NCBI RefSeq assembly: GCF_014084125.1
Contig: NZ_CP048405.1
Span: forward strand, 2,480,001 to 2,544,000
Reading direction: 5' to 3'
From: Streptacidiphilus sp. PB12-B1b
GTDB taxonomy: Bacteria > Actinomycetota > Actinomycetes > Streptomycetales > Streptomycetaceae
DNA length: 64,000 nucleotides
In this document: positions 11,642 through 21,185 of the stretch, in pieces
Numbering within the stretch: position 1 is the stretch's first letter
How the letters are laid out: every line of letters begins with the position of its first letter
Program-made: the position numbers and the translations under genes
The notes under the pieces: generated by a model
Told to the model about the DNA's origin: nothing
Seen by the model: only the letters and a program-made list of their open reading frames with translations
Database searches by the model: none

Positions 11642-12792
11642 TCCACCGAGAACAGCTGCTCCTCGGCGTGTTCGAGGGCCAGCCGCAGGGCGCCGGTGGC
11701 GATCACGTCGTCACCGAGCGCCGACAGCCGCACCTCCGGCGGGCGCAGGCAGAACCGGCCCAGCTGCGCCCGCAACGGCTCCAGGACTCCGTCCAGACCC
11801 GCCGCCCACCCGCCGATCACCACGATCTGCGGGTCGATGGCGAGCACCAGCGCCGCCACGTCCCGCACCAGCCGGGCCAGGAAGCGGTCGCGGACGTCGA
11901 GCGCCACCTGGTCGCCCTGCTCGGCCATCCGCAGCACCCGCGCCACCGCCGCCTCGTCCAGCGGGTCGATCGGCTTGCTCGGCGCGGACAGCAGCTGCGC
12001 CGGGTTGGACTCGCGGCCCAGCAGGTGCAGCGAGCCGATCTCCCCGGCCGCGCCGCCGAAGCCGCGGTGCAGCCTGCCGTTGATCAGCGAGCCCGCGCCG
12101 GGGCTCAGCCCGGCCAGCACGAACACCACGTCGCCCATGCCGACGGCGGCGCCCTTCCAGTGCTCGCCGATGGCGGCGAGGTTGGCGTCGTTCTCCACCA
12201 GCACCGGGCAGCGGAACGAGCGGCGCAGCCGCGCGCCCAGCTCCAGGCCGGTCCAGCCGGGCAGCGCGGTGCCCAGCCGGACCACGCCCTCGGCGTCCAC
12301 CACGCCGGGCGTGCCCACGCCCACCGCCCACAGGGTGTCGCGGGAGACGCCGGAGCGGCGCAGCAGCTCGGCGACGGTGGCCCGGACCAGGGCCAGCCGC
12401 TCGGTCGCGCCGGTGGCCTCGTCGATGGGGCGGGTGTACGAGCCGAGGATGCGCCCGGTGAGGTCGGACAGGGCGGCGCGGGCGCCGTGGGTGCCGATCT
12501 CGATGCCGAGCAGGTGCCCGGCCTCGGCCCGGAACCGGAAGTGTCGGGCCGGGCGGCCGCGCTGGCGGGTGCTGTCGGCGCGCTTGGGGTCGGACTCCGG
12601 CACCACCTCGACCACCAGGCCCGACTCGATCAGGCCCTCGATGACGCCCTCGACGGTGGGGCGGGAGAGCCCGGTGTCGCCGACGAGCCGGGTGAGCGTC
12701 AGGGCGTCGCCGCCGCGCAGCGCGTGCAGGGTCACCGCGGAGTTGATCCGCCGCAGCAGTGAGGAGTCCCCACCGGTGAGCTGTGCCAACAC
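11539..12792 (-). CDS. ROK-family transcriptional regulator
   Basis: The 417-residue protein carries an N-terminal winged helix (about 10-70, with LTRLVGDTGLSRPTVEGVIE) and a ROK sugar-kinase-like domain (about 85-380). The kinase-fold catalytic motif ENDANLAAIGEHW and the glycine-rich HRGFGGAAGEIGS are present. The usual histidine after GEIG is Ser and no CxCGxxGC zinc motif follows, so zinc-dependent folding or sugar binding may be altered. A 35-residue Ala/Ser/Thr tail extends past the domain and lies antisense to the 3' end of the GntR gene. The start is a GTG with GGAAGG upstream. Confidence 0.9.
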   Translation of the reverse strand: MLAQLTGGDSSLLRRINSAVTLHALRGGDALTLTRLVGDTGLSRPTVEGVIEGLIESGLVVEVVPESDPKRADSTRQRGRPARHFRFRAEAGHLLGIEIGTHGARAALSDLTGRILGSYTRPIDEATGATERLALVRATVAELLRRSGVSRDTLWAVGVGTPGVVDAEGVVRLGTALPGWTGLELGARLRRSFRCPVLVENDANLAAIGEHWKGAAVGMGDVVFVLAGLSPGAGSLINGRLHRGFGGAAGEIGSLHLLGRESNPAQLLSAPSKPIDPLDEAAVARVLRMAEQGDQVALDVRDRFLARLVRDVAALVLAIDPQIVVIGGWAAGLDGVLEPLRAQLGRFCLRPPEVRLSALGDDVIATGALRLALEHAEEQLFSVDQEAARTSAGAGAATGATSTMPDSPKVSRQVSAR

Positions 12793-13028
12793 TCCCGCCT
12801 TCCCTGTCGCCGGTGCTTGTGGTGCCCTGGCTGCCGATCGGGCCCCCGGCGACGCTACCGGGAGGTAGCCGGATGCTATCGGTGGGCGGTCCGGCGCGGC
12901 GAGCGTCTGTGCAGCTCATCACGGGCTTCGGTATCAAACGGCAACACTGGGCGGACGCCGGTCGGGCGTCCCCGCACGGACATGGGGCGGCCATGAGCCG
13001 GACATAATGCGGCCCTAAGGCACGGGCG

Positions 13029-14324
13029 TCAGAGCAGGGCGAACTGTCCGCCGGGGCCCTCCTCCTGGTGCGAGAGGACGGACGCCGGGCGCCTGGTCCA
13101 GGCCGGGGCCGGGAGCACGGCGGCCGAGGCCAGATCGGCGGCGCTGATCCACGGCCCGCGCTCCGGGCGCAGCAGCGCGGCCTGGGCCGGGCGCAGCTCG
13201 GCCAGCAGGGCCAGCACGGTGGCCAGCTCGACCAGGTCGGCGGTGGACTGCTGGGGCCAGGCGGACAGGCCGAGCGCCTCCAGGCTGCCCGGCCGGGCCC
13301 CGGGGTCGGCGGTGCGCCGGGCGAACCACCCGGCCAGCACCGGCTGCCCGGCCGCCTGGAACTCCCAGACGCTGCGCGGGACGGGCGCGATCCGCCCGGA
13401 GCCCAGCAGCAGCGACTCGGTGTCGGCGTCGTGTCCGATGGCGTCCGGCAGGCCCTGGACCCGCTCGCGGACGAAGGGCCGTCGTCCGCCGGGCATCCGC
13501 GGGCGCCCGCCGCCCGCGTCCGGGCTTCCCGCGTGCGGGCTGCCCGCCTCCGGCGCGCCGCGCAGGCCGAAGGTGTGCAGCCACAGGATGCGGCGGCCCA
13601 GGGCGACCCCCTCCGCCCAGGTCCCGGCCGAGGCGGGCAGCGGGATCGGCACCTCCTCGCCGGTGCGGGCGCCCGGGGCGCCGTCGGCGGGCCGACCGGC
13701 GGCGGCGATCCAGGCGAGCAGCGCCTCGGCCGTGACGCCGGTGCCGAGGACCGCGCCCAGGTACTCCGTCAGGCCGGGGGCCAGGTTGGGTTCGCGGCCG
13801 CCGGGCCGCCGGTAGAGCGGATGGATCCGGCCGAGGCCGCGTTCCCGGTGGCCGTCCGGGAGTTCGGCGGAGAAGGCCACGGCCGGGCCGGGGGCGTGCG
13901 GCTGCACGCAGGCGAACAGCTGCGCTTCGTCGGCGACCCGCCACAGCTCGGGCCGGGCGGCGTCCAGGACCCGCTGGTCCGGCAGCAGCCAGAGCCGGTC
14001 GAAGGCCCCGTGCCGGATGCGCACCGGCGGCGGGCAGGGGCCCGGGTCGCGGGCGAGGGTTCCGGTGGAGCCGCTCTGGCCGGGGAGCTGGCCGACGGCA
14101 CTGTCCAGGGTGCGGGCCCGGCTGGCGCCGAAGAGGGCCGCCCGGGCGTCGGGCGCGGCGTCGGCCAGCCGCTGCCAGCGGGCGGCGAGCACCTCCGGGT
14201 GGGCGGAGCGCACCCAGCCCCGGCCCAGGCGCAGGCCGGGGACGGACCACGGCATCAGTTCGGCGAGCAGCGGCGCATCCGCCCCCTGGCACCTCCCGGC
14301 CACCTGGCACCTCCCGGGCGCCAT
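13029..14324 (-). CDS. Type ISP restriction/modification-like specificity-domain protein (orphan)
   Basis: The 431-residue protein has ADAPLLAELMPWSV near its start, a VGQLPGQSG block and LYRRPGG...EPNLAPGLTEYLG, with PRMPGGRRPFVRE later. This resembles the C-terminal specificity region of LlaBIII-like type ISP enzymes, which is found as a stand-alone protein in many streptomycetes. No methyltransferase motif (NPPY) and no helicase or nuclease motif are present, so on its own it should not cut or methylate DNA. The ATG at 14324 is my choice; the frame stays open upstream to 14411. The neighbours give no matching methylase gene. Confidence 0.65.
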   Translation of the reverse strand: MAPGRCQVAGRCQGADAPLLAELMPWSVPGLRLGRGWVRSAHPEVLAARWQRLADAAPDARAALFGASRARTLDSAVGQLPGQSGSTGTLARDPGPCPPPVRIRHGAFDRLWLLPDQRVLDAARPELWRVADEAQLFACVQPHAPGPAVAFSAELPDGHRERGLGRIHPLYRRPGGREPNLAPGLTEYLGAVLGTGVTAEALLAWIAAAGRPADGAPGARTGEEVPIPLPASAGTWAEGVALGRRILWLHTFGLRGAPEAGSPHAGSPDAGGGRPRMPGGRRPFVRERVQGLPDAIGHDADTESLLLGSGRIAPVPRSVWEFQAAGQPVLAGWFARRTADPGARPGSLEALGLSAWPQQSTADLVELATVLALLAELRPAQAALLRPERGPWISAADLASAAVLPAPAWTRRPASVLSHQEEGPGGQFALL

Positions 14325-14440
14325 GGTACCGAGCGCGGGCCCGCCGGCCGGGGTGTCGCCGCGGTCCGGGGCCGGACCTGCCCTTCTGCCGGGGGCTCTT
14401 GACAGCGCCACGGCAACCCGGCACGATCCTCGTTCAACGC

Positions 14441-14459
14441 GTTAGGAAACCTTCCTAAC
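14441..14459. promoter_or_regulatory. Perfect palindrome upstream of the GH18 gene
   Basis: GTTAGGAA-ACC-TTCCTAAC has perfect 8-bp arms, 30 nt before the start of the secreted GH18 gene. It resembles TTAGGAAA...TTTCCTAA boxes reported ahead of some actinomycete chitosanase genes bound by ROK repressors. Confidence 0.65.
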
Positions 14460-14488
14460 TAGAGACGCACCGGATCTGAGAGGTCATC

Positions 14489-15454
14489 ATGACCAAGTCC
14501 ACCGCGCGTACCACCACCTCGGCCCGCCGCACCGCCACCCTGGTCGCCGCCGCGCTCACCACCGCGGTCGCCCCCGCGCTGGTGCTCACCGCCGGGGCGT
14601 CCCAGGCCCAGGCCGCCACCTCGTTCCCGGCCCAGTACGCGGCGCCGTACCTGCAGATCTCCAGCGGCGACACCGGCGACCTGTCGGCCGACCTGAAGGC
14701 CAGCGGCGACAGGTTCTACACGCTCGCCTTCCTGGTGCCCAAGTCCGGCTGCACCCCGATGTGGGAGGACGGCAACGACTCGCTGGGCGCCTTCACCTCA
14801 CAGGTCAACGCGTTCAAGTCGGCCGGCGGCAACGTCATCATCTCCTTCGGCGGCGAGTCCGGCGGCGAGATCGCCGAGACCTGTACCTCCGTCAGCAGCC
14901 TGACCGCCGCCTACGAGAACGTCGTCAAGACCTACGGCGTCACCCGGCTGGACTTCGACATCGAGGGCGACTACCTCGACAACACCGCCGCCAACTCCCG
15001 CCGCGACCAGGCGCTGGCGGCGCTGCAGAAGGCCGACCCCTCGGTCCAGGTCGACTACACCCTGCCGGTCGACCCCACCGGGCTGGAGTCGGACGCCACC
15101 GCGCTGCTCAAGGACGCCAAGAGCAAGGGCGTCAGCGTCAACCTGGTCAACATCATGACCATGGACTTCGGCGACGGCCAGAACGCCCTGAAGGACGCCG
15201 AGTCGGCGGCCACCGCCACCGAGAAGCAGCTCGCGGGCATCTACGGCGGCAGCTCCGCGCAGAACTGGGCGCGGCTCGGGCTCACCCCGATCGCCGGGAA
15301 GAACGACGACAACGAGGACTTCACCCAGTCCAACGCCTCCACCCTGGAGTCCTTCGCCAAGTCCAACGGCGTCCAGGAGCTGTCGTTCTGGGAGGTCGAC
15401 GGCTACGACAAGGGCGACGGCTACGCCTACTCGAAGATCTTCACCAAGATCTGA
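14489..15454 (+). CDS. Secreted glycoside hydrolase family 18 (chitinase-like)
   Basis: The 321-residue protein has a 42-residue signal peptide (a basic start, a long hydrophobic stretch and an AQA cleavage site) followed by one GH18 barrel. The family motif DxxDxE appears as DFDIEGD, with Glu159 as the catalytic acid. There is no chitin-binding or fibronectin domain, so it is shorter than the large streptomycete chitinases. It would hydrolyse chitin or chitooligosaccharides outside the cell. GAGAGG precedes the ATG. A perfect palindrome upstream suggests substrate-responsive repression. Its end overlaps the convergent bioD by 28 nt. Confidence 0.88.
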   Translation: MTKSTARTTTSARRTATLVAAALTTAVAPALVLTAGASQAQAATSFPAQYAAPYLQISSGDTGDLSADLKASGDRFYTLAFLVPKSGCTPMWEDGNDSLGAFTSQVNAFKSAGGNVIISFGGESGGEIAETCTSVSSLTAAYENVVKTYGVTRLDFDIEGDYLDNTAANSRRDQALAALQKADPSVQVDYTLPVDPTGLESDATALLKDAKSKGVSVNLVNIMTMDFGDGQNALKDAESAATATEKQLAGIYGGSSAQNWARLGLTPIAGKNDDNEDFTQSNASTLESFAKSNGVQELSFWEVDGYDKGDGYAYSKIFTKI

Positions 15455-16173
15455 CCCAGCGCCGAGCGGGCCGTGGCCAGGAACGCCGACCGGGCGCCGG
15501 CCGGATCCGCCGCCGTACCCCCGCTGCCGGGCGCGGAGCGTTCAGGGAGCGCGCCCAGCAGCGGGGCATCCGCCACCAGCGGCAGGTCCGCGAGGTTGCA
15601 GCGGGAGGCCAGGTCCGGCTCGGCCGGCCAGGCGCCGATGACCAGCCCGAGCAGCCGCACCCCGCGCGTGCGCAGCGCTTCGGCGCTGAGCGCGGTGGTG
15701 TTCAGCGTGCCCAGCCCGGCCGTGGTGACCAGCAGCACCGGCGCCTCCAGGCCCAGCTCCCGCAGCTCGGCCGGGACGTCGGCCAGCGTGCCGCCGTCGG
15801 CGTCGAAGCGCACCAGCAGCCCCCCGGCACCCTCGACCAGCACCAGGTCGTGGGTCCGCGCCAGCCGGGCCGCCTCCAGCGCGGTCTGCCGGGGCGTCAC
15901 CGGCGGCAGCCCGCTGCGGGCGGCGGCCGTGGCCGGGGCCAGCGGCTCGGGGAAGCGCCCCAGCTCGGAGCAGGTCACCGCGTCCCCGGCCAGCCGCCGC
16001 ACCTGCTCGGCGTCGCCCGGCTCGCCGGGGGTCAGCCCGGTCTGCGCGGGCTTGAGCACCGCGACCCGCAGTCCCTCGGCGACCGCCAGCGCGGCCACCG
16101 CCGCCGTGGCCACGGTCTTGCCGATCTCGGTGCCGGTGCCGCTGACCAGCAGCACCCGTCCGGTGGTAGCCAT
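15427..16173 (-). CDS. bioD: ATP-dependent dethiobiotin synthetase
   Basis: It closes the ureido ring of 7,8-diaminopelargonate with CO2 and ATP, the third biotin-ring step. The P-loop [11 protein letters not shown] near residue 10, the diaminopelargonate-binding KPAQTG and the VEGAGGLLV switch motif are all present. The length of 248 residues is normal. I chose the ATG at 16173 because AGAAGG lies 9 nt upstream; a TTG at 16191 is in the same frame. It is the last gene of bioB-bioA-bioD. Confidence 0.93.
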   Translation of the reverse strand: MATTGRVLLVSGTGTEIGKTVATAAVAALAVAEGLRVAVLKPAQTGLTPGEPGDAEQVRRLAGDAVTCSELGRFPEPLAPATAAARSGLPPVTPRQTALEAARLARTHDLVLVEGAGGLLVRFDADGGTLADVPAELRELGLEAPVLLVTTAGLGTLNTTALSAEALRTRGVRLLGLVIGAWPAEPDLASRCNLADLPLVADAPLLGALPERSAPGSGGTAADPAGARSAFLATARSALGQILVKIFE

Positions 16174-16215
16174 CTCTCCGGCCCTTCTCAACGCTGGTTC
16201 CTCAACCCTGTTCTC

Positions 16216-17535
16216 TCAACCCTGTTCCGCGGCGGCCACGACCCCGGCGCACAGCGCCGCCAGATCGTCGTCGCCGGTGACGTAGGGCGGCATGGTGTAG
16301 ACCAGGTCGCGGAACGGCCGCAGCCACACCCCGGCCCGGGCGGCGGCCCGGGTCGCGGCGGCCACGTCCACCTCGTGGTCCAGCTGGACGACGCCGATCG
16401 CGCCCAGCACCCGCACCTCGCGCACCCCCGGCAGCCCGGCCGCCGGGGCCAGGCCCGCGCGCAGCCCCGACTCCAGCCGGCCGACGGCGCCGCGCCAGTC
16501 CTGGCCGAGCAGCAGCCCGAGCGAGGCGTTGGCGACGGCGCAGGCCAGCGGATTGCCCATGAACGTCGGGCCGTGCGCCAGCACCGGCACCTCGCCGCTG
16601 CTGATCCCGTGCGCCACCTCGGACGTGCACAGCGTCGCCGCCAGCGTCAGGTAGCCGCCGGTCAGCGCCTTGCCGACGCACATCACGTCGGGCGAGACCC
16701 CGGCGTGCCCGGCCGCGAACAGCTCGCCGGTGCGGCCGAAGCCGGTGGCGATCTCGTCGAACACCAGCAGCACGCCGTGGGTGTCGCACAGCTCGCGCAG
16801 CACCCGCAGCAGCGCGGGGGAGTGGAAGCGCATCCCGCCCGCGCCCTGCACCACCGGCTCCACCACCACGGCGGCGGTCTCCGCCGCATGGCGGCCGATC
16901 AGCTCGTCCAGATGGGCGGTGTAGGCCGGGTCCAGCGGGGTGTCGTAGCCGTCGGTGGGGGCGTCCGCGAACAGCTGCCGGGGCAGCACGCCGGTCCACA
17001 GCTGGTGCATCCCGCCCTCGGGGTCGCACACCGACATCGGGTGGAAGGTGTCGCCGTGGTAGCCGCCGCGCCAGGTCAGCAGCCGCCGCTTCTCCGGACG
17101 TCCGCGCGAACGCCAGTACTGCAGGCACATCTTGGCCGCGACCTCGACCGACACCGAACCGGAGTCGGCCAGGAAGACGTGGCGCAGCGGCTCCGGGGTG
17201 ATCTCCACCAGCGTGGCGGCCAGCCGGACGGCGGGCTCGTGGGTCAGCCCGCCGAACATCACATGGCTCATCCGGCCGAGCTGGTCGCGCACCGCCTCGT
17301 CCAGCACCGGGTGCTGGTAGCCGTGGATCGCCGACCACCACGAGGACATGCCGTCGATCAGCTCGGTGCTGCCCTCGACCGGCCGCGCCAGCCGCAGCCG
17401 CACCCCCCGCGCCGACTCCACCGGGTAGGGCGCGAGCGGCGCGGGCATGGCGCCGTACGGGTGCCAGACGTGCGCGCGGTCCAGCTCCAGCAGCTGCTCG
17501 GGGGTCATCGGGCGGGCGTCGGGGCCCGCACTCAC
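16216..17535 (-). CDS. bioA: Adenosylmethionine-8-amino-7-oxononanoate aminotransferase
   Basis: It makes 7,8-diaminopelargonate from 8-amino-7-oxononanoate, with S-adenosylmethionine as amino donor and PLP as cofactor. The 439-residue protein has HVWHPYGAM near the N-terminus, [28 protein letters not shown] (PLP Asp) and the PLP lysine in GKALTGGYL. The GTG at 17535 overlaps the bioB stop as GTGA, which implies translational coupling; an ATG at 17508 is a possible alternative start. About 40 nt separate it from bioD. Confidence 0.95.
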   Translation of the reverse strand: MSAGPDARPMTPEQLLELDRAHVWHPYGAMPAPLAPYPVESARGVRLRLARPVEGSTELIDGMSSWWSAIHGYQHPVLDEAVRDQLGRMSHVMFGGLTHEPAVRLAATLVEITPEPLRHVFLADSGSVSVEVAAKMCLQYWRSRGRPEKRRLLTWRGGYHGDTFHPMSVCDPEGGMHQLWTGVLPRQLFADAPTDGYDTPLDPAYTAHLDELIGRHAAETAAVVVEPVVQGAGGMRFHSPALLRVLRELCDTHGVLLVFDEIATGFGRTGELFAAGHAGVSPDVMCVGKALTGGYLTLAATLCTSEVAHGISSGEVPVLAHGPTFMGNPLACAVANASLGLLLGQDWRGAVGRLESGLRAGLAPAAGLPGVREVRVLGAIGVVQLDHEVDVAAATRAAARAGVWLRPFRDLVYTMPPYVTGDDDLAALCAGVVAAAEQG

Positions 17536-18593
17536 GCGTTCGGCGGCAGGTCGGTGCCGGCGCCCCGGCGGCGGACGGTCACCGCGGCCTCTCGCTCGGC
17601 GGGCAGGGTCGCCTCCTCCGCGCCCTCCACCGTGAAGCCCGCGTCCGCGATCATGTCCAGGTCGGCCTGGCCGGCCTGCCCCTCGCTGGTCAGGTAGTCG
17701 CCCAGGAAGATCGAGTTCACCAGGTGCAGCGCCAGCGGCTGCATCGACCGCAGGTGCACCTCGCGGCCGCCCGCCAGCCGGACCTCCACGTCCGGGCAGA
17801 CGAACCGGACCATCGCCAGGATCCGCAGGCAGCGCTGCGGCGTCAGGTTCCACTCCTTGGCCAGCGGGGTGCCCTCGAACGGGATCAGGAAGTTCACCGG
17901 CACCGAGTCCGGGTTCAGCTCCCGCAGCGCGAAGACCACGTCCACGAGGTCGGCGTCGCTCTCGCCCATGCCCGCGATCAGCCCGGAGCAGGCCGACAGA
18001 CCGGCCTCCTGGGCCTGGTGCACGGTCTCCACCCGGTCGGTGAAGTCATGGGTGGAGCAGATGTCGGCGTAGGTGCCCTCGGAGGTGTTCAGGTTGTGGT
18101 TGTACGCGTGCACCCCGGCCTCGCGCAGCCGCTCCGCCTGGCCGTCGGAGAGCAGCCCGAGGCAGGCGCAGATCTCCACGCCCTCGTTCTCGGCCTTGAT
18201 CGCGTCCACGGTGTCGGCGACCCGCTGCACGTCCCGGTCGGTCGGGCCGCGGCCGCTGGCCACCAGGCACACCCGCTTGGCGCCGCCGGCCACGCCCGCC
18301 TTGGCGGCCGCCGCGGCCTCGTCCGGCTTCAGCCAGGTGTACTTGAGGATCTCCGCCTTCGAGCCCAGCCGCTGCGAGCAGTACGAGCAGTCCTCCGGGC
18401 ACAGCCCGCTCTTGAGGTTCACCAGGTAGTTGAGCTTCACCCGGCGGCCGAACCACTGGCGGCGCACCCGCCCGGCGGCCGCGACCACGTCGAGCAGTTC
18501 GTCGTCGGACGACGCCAGGACGGCCAGGGCCTCCTCCCGGGTCGGGAGTTCGCGGCGCAGGCCCTTGGCGGTGAGGGAGTCGAGCAGATCCAT
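17532..18593 (-). CDS. bioB: Biotin synthase
   Basis: This radical-SAM enzyme inserts sulfur into dethiobiotin. The 353-residue protein has the SAM-cluster motif [11 protein letters not shown] near residue 70, the second-cluster ligands in [10 protein letters not shown] and later cysteines, and [15 protein letters not shown], all typical of BioB. The ATG at 18593 gives the standard start [15 protein letters not shown]. It is the first gene of the minus-strand biotin operon. A C-terminal extension of about 30 charged residues exceeds the E. coli protein and is common in actinomycetes. Confidence 0.96.
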   Translation of the reverse strand: MDLLDSLTAKGLRRELPTREEALAVLASSDDELLDVVAAAGRVRRQWFGRRVKLNYLVNLKSGLCPEDCSYCSQRLGSKAEILKYTWLKPDEAAAAAKAGVAGGAKRVCLVASGRGPTDRDVQRVADTVDAIKAENEGVEICACLGLLSDGQAERLREAGVHAYNHNLNTSEGTYADICSTHDFTDRVETVHQAQEAGLSACSGLIAGMGESDADLVDVVFALRELNPDSVPVNFLIPFEGTPLAKEWNLTPQRCLRILAMVRFVCPDVEVRLAGGREVHLRSMQPLALHLVNSIFLGDYLTSEGQAGQADLDMIADAGFTVEGAEEATLPAEREAAVTVRRRGAGTDLPPNA

Positions 18594-18784
18594 GCGGGTG
18601 ATCCTGCCGTTTCCCGGCCCCGCGCCGCCAGTGCCGAACCTTCCAGAAGATCGCACGGATGCTTTGCCTGGATGTCACAGAAGCACCAAATCGACCAGTC
18701 GACCGGGCCGGGACGCCCGCCGCCACCAGGCTGTGCGTCGCATGTGGACGGCCCCACCCCCTGCCCCCGCACAAGATCGCCCTC

Positions 18785-18790
18785 TAGACT
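18785..18790 (+). promoter_or_regulatory. -10-like hexamer of the 269-residue protein gene
   Basis: TAGACT lies 7 nt before the ATG at 18798, with no ribosome site between. It fits a leaderless mRNA. Confidence 0.45.
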
Positions 18791-18797
18791 CTGCGGA

Positions 18798-19607
18798 ATG
18801 AACACCAGGGGTGAGCACCGCGCCGCCGAACCGGGAGCCCGCAGCCGGAGCCCCCGGACCGCCGCCCTGCTCCTGGTCCTCGCGGTCGGCGCGGCCGGCG
18901 CCACCTGGGGCGAGGTCCGCTACGCCGGGGACGTGCGCAGCCACGTCGGCGGCGGGGGCGGGACCGCGGTCCAGGACGGCGTGAGCATGCAGGGCTCGGG
19001 CACCGGCGACGCCGTGGACGACGTCGCGGCGCTGCGCCTGAACGACGTCCTGCCGCCGACCGTCGCCGAGGCCGCCACCCCGACCAGCGCCGACGGCTAC
19101 CTGGCCACCCGCTACCAGGGCGGCAGCAGCGACGACTGCGCCGAGGCGTTCACCATCACCGCCCCGGCCGCCGCCTCCACCGGCTGCACCGGCTTCCTCA
19201 CCGCCGACTACGTCGAGCAGGACCGCAGCGTCTACACCTCGGTCACCGTCTTCGTCTACCCGGACGCCGCCACCGCCGCCCGCGCGGCCAAGGCGCTGAA
19301 CACCCCGGCCGCCACCGGCGCGGTCACCTTCCAGCAGCCGGAGGCGGGGCTGCCGGACGCCGCGCTCCCGGCCGCCGACCAGGCCCCGGCGTCCTCCCCG
19401 GGCGTCCAGCCCGACGCCGCGTCCGGCTCCGGCGCCCCGACCGCGCCCGCCGCGCCGCAGGTGCAGCAGCGGGTCGAGGCCGTCGGCAGCGCCGTGGACG
19501 TCATCGAGTCGGCCGCCGCCGGGGCGCAGCCCGCCGTCGCCGCGGCGCTCTCCACCCCGACCTGGTACCTGGCCTACACCGTGGGCGCCAAGCTCGCCTG
19601 GCAGTGA
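18798..19607 (+). CDS. Membrane-anchored or secreted protein of unknown function
   Basis: The 269-residue protein begins with about 22 basic, polar residues, then one hydrophobic helix (about 23-40) followed by AGATWGEVRYAG, so it is a signal anchor or uncleaved signal. The outside part has two cysteines about 15 residues apart (DDCAEAF and STGCTG) that could form a disulfide, and a stretch TSVTVFVYPDAATAARAA that looks like an alpha/beta segment. An Ala/Pro-rich linker lies near 190-220. I do not recognise the family. It is divergent from bioB and just upstream of the bioF unit. Confidence 0.7.
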   Translation: MNTRGEHRAAEPGARSRSPRTAALLLVLAVGAAGATWGEVRYAGDVRSHVGGGGGTAVQDGVSMQGSGTGDAVDDVAALRLNDVLPPTVAEAATPTSADGYLATRYQGGSSDDCAEAFTITAPAAASTGCTGFLTADYVEQDRSVYTSVTVFVYPDAATAARAAKALNTPAATGAVTFQQPEAGLPDAALPAADQAPASSPGVQPDAASGSGAPTAPAAPQVQQRVEAVGSAVDVIESAAAGAQPAVAAALSTPTWYLAYTVGAKLAWQ

Positions 19608-19627
19608 GCCCCGGCGCGGGCCCCGGC

Positions 19628-19633
19628 TAGGAT
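19628..19633 (+). promoter_or_regulatory. -10-like hexamer or ribosome site of the zinc-ribbon ORF
   Basis: TAGGAT lies 6 nt before the GTG at 19640. It can be read as a -10 hexamer (leaderless) or as an AGGA ribosome site; the sequence alone cannot decide. Confidence 0.35.
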
Positions 19634-19639
19634 CGGCCC

Positions 19640-19834
19640 GTGGAGCCCGACGACACCTACTGCGACACCAGCCCGCCCCAGCCGCCCGTACCCGCCGCGG
19701 CGCCGGGCGACGGCCCCTCCGCCGACTGCGTGCTGTGCGGCGAACCGACCGAGTACCCGGCCGACACCGGCGGCGCCCCGCTGTGCCCGCGCTGCGCCTG
19801 GCAGCAGGCCCAGCGCGGGGCCTGCTCGGGATGA
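19640..19834 (+). CDS. 64-residue zinc-ribbon mini-protein upstream of bioF
   Basis: The peptide has an acidic, Pro-rich first half and a C-terminal CVLCGEPTEYP...LCPRC element, a CxxC-x15-CxxC pattern of a small zinc ribbon. Its TGA at 19832 overlaps an ATG at 19831 that is in frame with bioF, a layout typical of translationally coupled genes. Function is unknown; binding of nucleic acid or a partner protein is only a guess. The reading frame keeps actinomycete third-position GC bias, which supports it being real. Confidence 0.65.
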   Translation: MEPDDTYCDTSPPQPPVPAAAPGDGPSADCVLCGEPTEYPADTGGAPLCPRCAWQQAQRGACSG

Positions 19835-19905
19835 GCACGGCGGCGGACGGCCGGGCGGGCGGTGCGGGGCCCCGCGCCGCAGCGGACAGCACAGGGAGCA
19901 GAACC

Positions 19906-21093
19906 ATGGACGGCACGACGGACGGCGGCGCGGTCGGCACCGGCCGCACCCCGGCGGACCCCTTCGCCTGGCTGGACGACGCCGCCGAGGCCCGCCGCCG
20001 GGCCGGCCTGGTGCGCACCCTGCGCCACCGCCCGGCCCGGGAGGACCTGCTCGACCTGGCCGGAAACGACTACCTGGGCCTGGTCCGGCACCCCCGGGTG
20101 ACCCGCGCCGCCGCCGACGCCGCGCTGCGCTGGGGCGGCGGGTCCACCGGCTCCCGGCTGGTCACCGGCAGCACCGCGCTCCACGCCGAGCTGGAGGCCG
20201 AGCTGGCGGCGTTCTGCGGGGCCGAGGCCGCGCTGGTGTTCTCCTCCGGCTACACCGCCAACCTGGCCGCGCTGACCGCGCTCACCGACGCGGACACCGT
20301 GCTGGTCTCCGACGCGCTCAACCACGCCTCGCTCATCGACGGCTGCCGGCTCTCCCGGGCCCGCGTCGTCCGCGCCGCCCACCGCGACCCGGACGCCGTC
20401 CGCGCCGCCCTGGCCGCCGCCCCGGAGCGCCGGGCCCTGGTCGTCAGCGACTCGGTCTTCTCGGTGGACGGCGACGCCGCCCCGCTCGCCGAGCTGGCCG
20501 CGGTCTGCCGTGAGCACGGCGCGGCGCTGCTCACCGACGACGCGCACGGGCTGGGCGTGCTGGGCCCGGGCGGCTCCGGGGCGCAGGCCGCCGCCGGGCT
20601 CGCGGGCGCGCCGGACGTGCTCTCCACGGTGACCCTGTCCAAGTCGCTGGGTTCGCAGGGCGGGGCGGTGGTCGGCCCGCGCCGGGTGGTCGAGCACCTG
20701 GTGCAGGCCGCCCGCACCTTCATCTTCGACACCGGCCTGGCCCCGGCCGCGGTCGGCGCCGCGCTCGGCGCGCTGCGGCTGCTGCGCGAGGAGCCGCAGC
20801 GCGCCGAGCGGGCCGGGCAGGTGGCCCGGGCGCTGGCGGAGCGGCTGGCCGCCGCCGGACTGCCGGTCAGCAGCCCGCAGGCGGCGGTGGTCTCGGTCCG
20901 GGTCGACGCCCCCGGCTCGGCGCTGGCCTGGGCGGCGGCCTGCCGGGAGAAGGGGCTGGCGGTCGGCTGCTTCCGGCCGCCGTCGGTGCCCGACCGCTGG
21001 TCGCGGCTGCGGCTGACGGCCCGGGCGGACCTCACCGACGCGGAGATCGACTTCGCGGTGGACGTGATCGCCCGCACCGAGCCCGAGGTCTGA
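19906..21093 (+). CDS. bioF: 8-amino-7-oxononanoate synthase
   Basis: It condenses pimeloyl-CoA or pimeloyl-ACP with alanine to give the first biotin-ring intermediate. The 395-residue PLP enzyme has LAGNDYLGLVRHP, FSSGYTANLAAL, DDAHGLGVLGPGG (PLP Asp) and the PLP lysine in TLSKSLGSQGG. AGGGAG lies 8 nt before the ATG at 19906. An in-frame ATG at 19831 would add 25 low-complexity residues and overlap the upstream mini-ORF stop. It is separated from bioBAD by two genes and lies on the other strand. Confidence 0.95.
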   Translation: MDGTTDGGAVGTGRTPADPFAWLDDAAEARRRAGLVRTLRHRPAREDLLDLAGNDYLGLVRHPRVTRAAADAALRWGGGSTGSRLVTGSTALHAELEAELAAFCGAEAALVFSSGYTANLAALTALTDADTVLVSDALNHASLIDGCRLSRARVVRAAHRDPDAVRAALAAAPERRALVVSDSVFSVDGDAAPLAELAAVCREHGAALLTDDAHGLGVLGPGGSGAQAAAGLAGAPDVLSTVTLSKSLGSQGGAVVGPRRVVEHLVQAARTFIFDTGLAPAAVGAALGALRLLREEPQRAERAGQVARALAERLAAAGLPVSSPQAAVVSVRVDAPGSALAWAAACREKGLAVGCFRPPSVPDRWSRLRLTARADLTDAEIDFAVDVIARTEPEV

Positions 21094-21185
21094 CGCCGGG
21101 CCGGGGCCGACGCCGGGCCTGGGTTCGGGTCCGTCGTCCCGGCCGCCCCTCGACGGGAGCCCCCGCCAGGGAGTTTGATTGGCGC

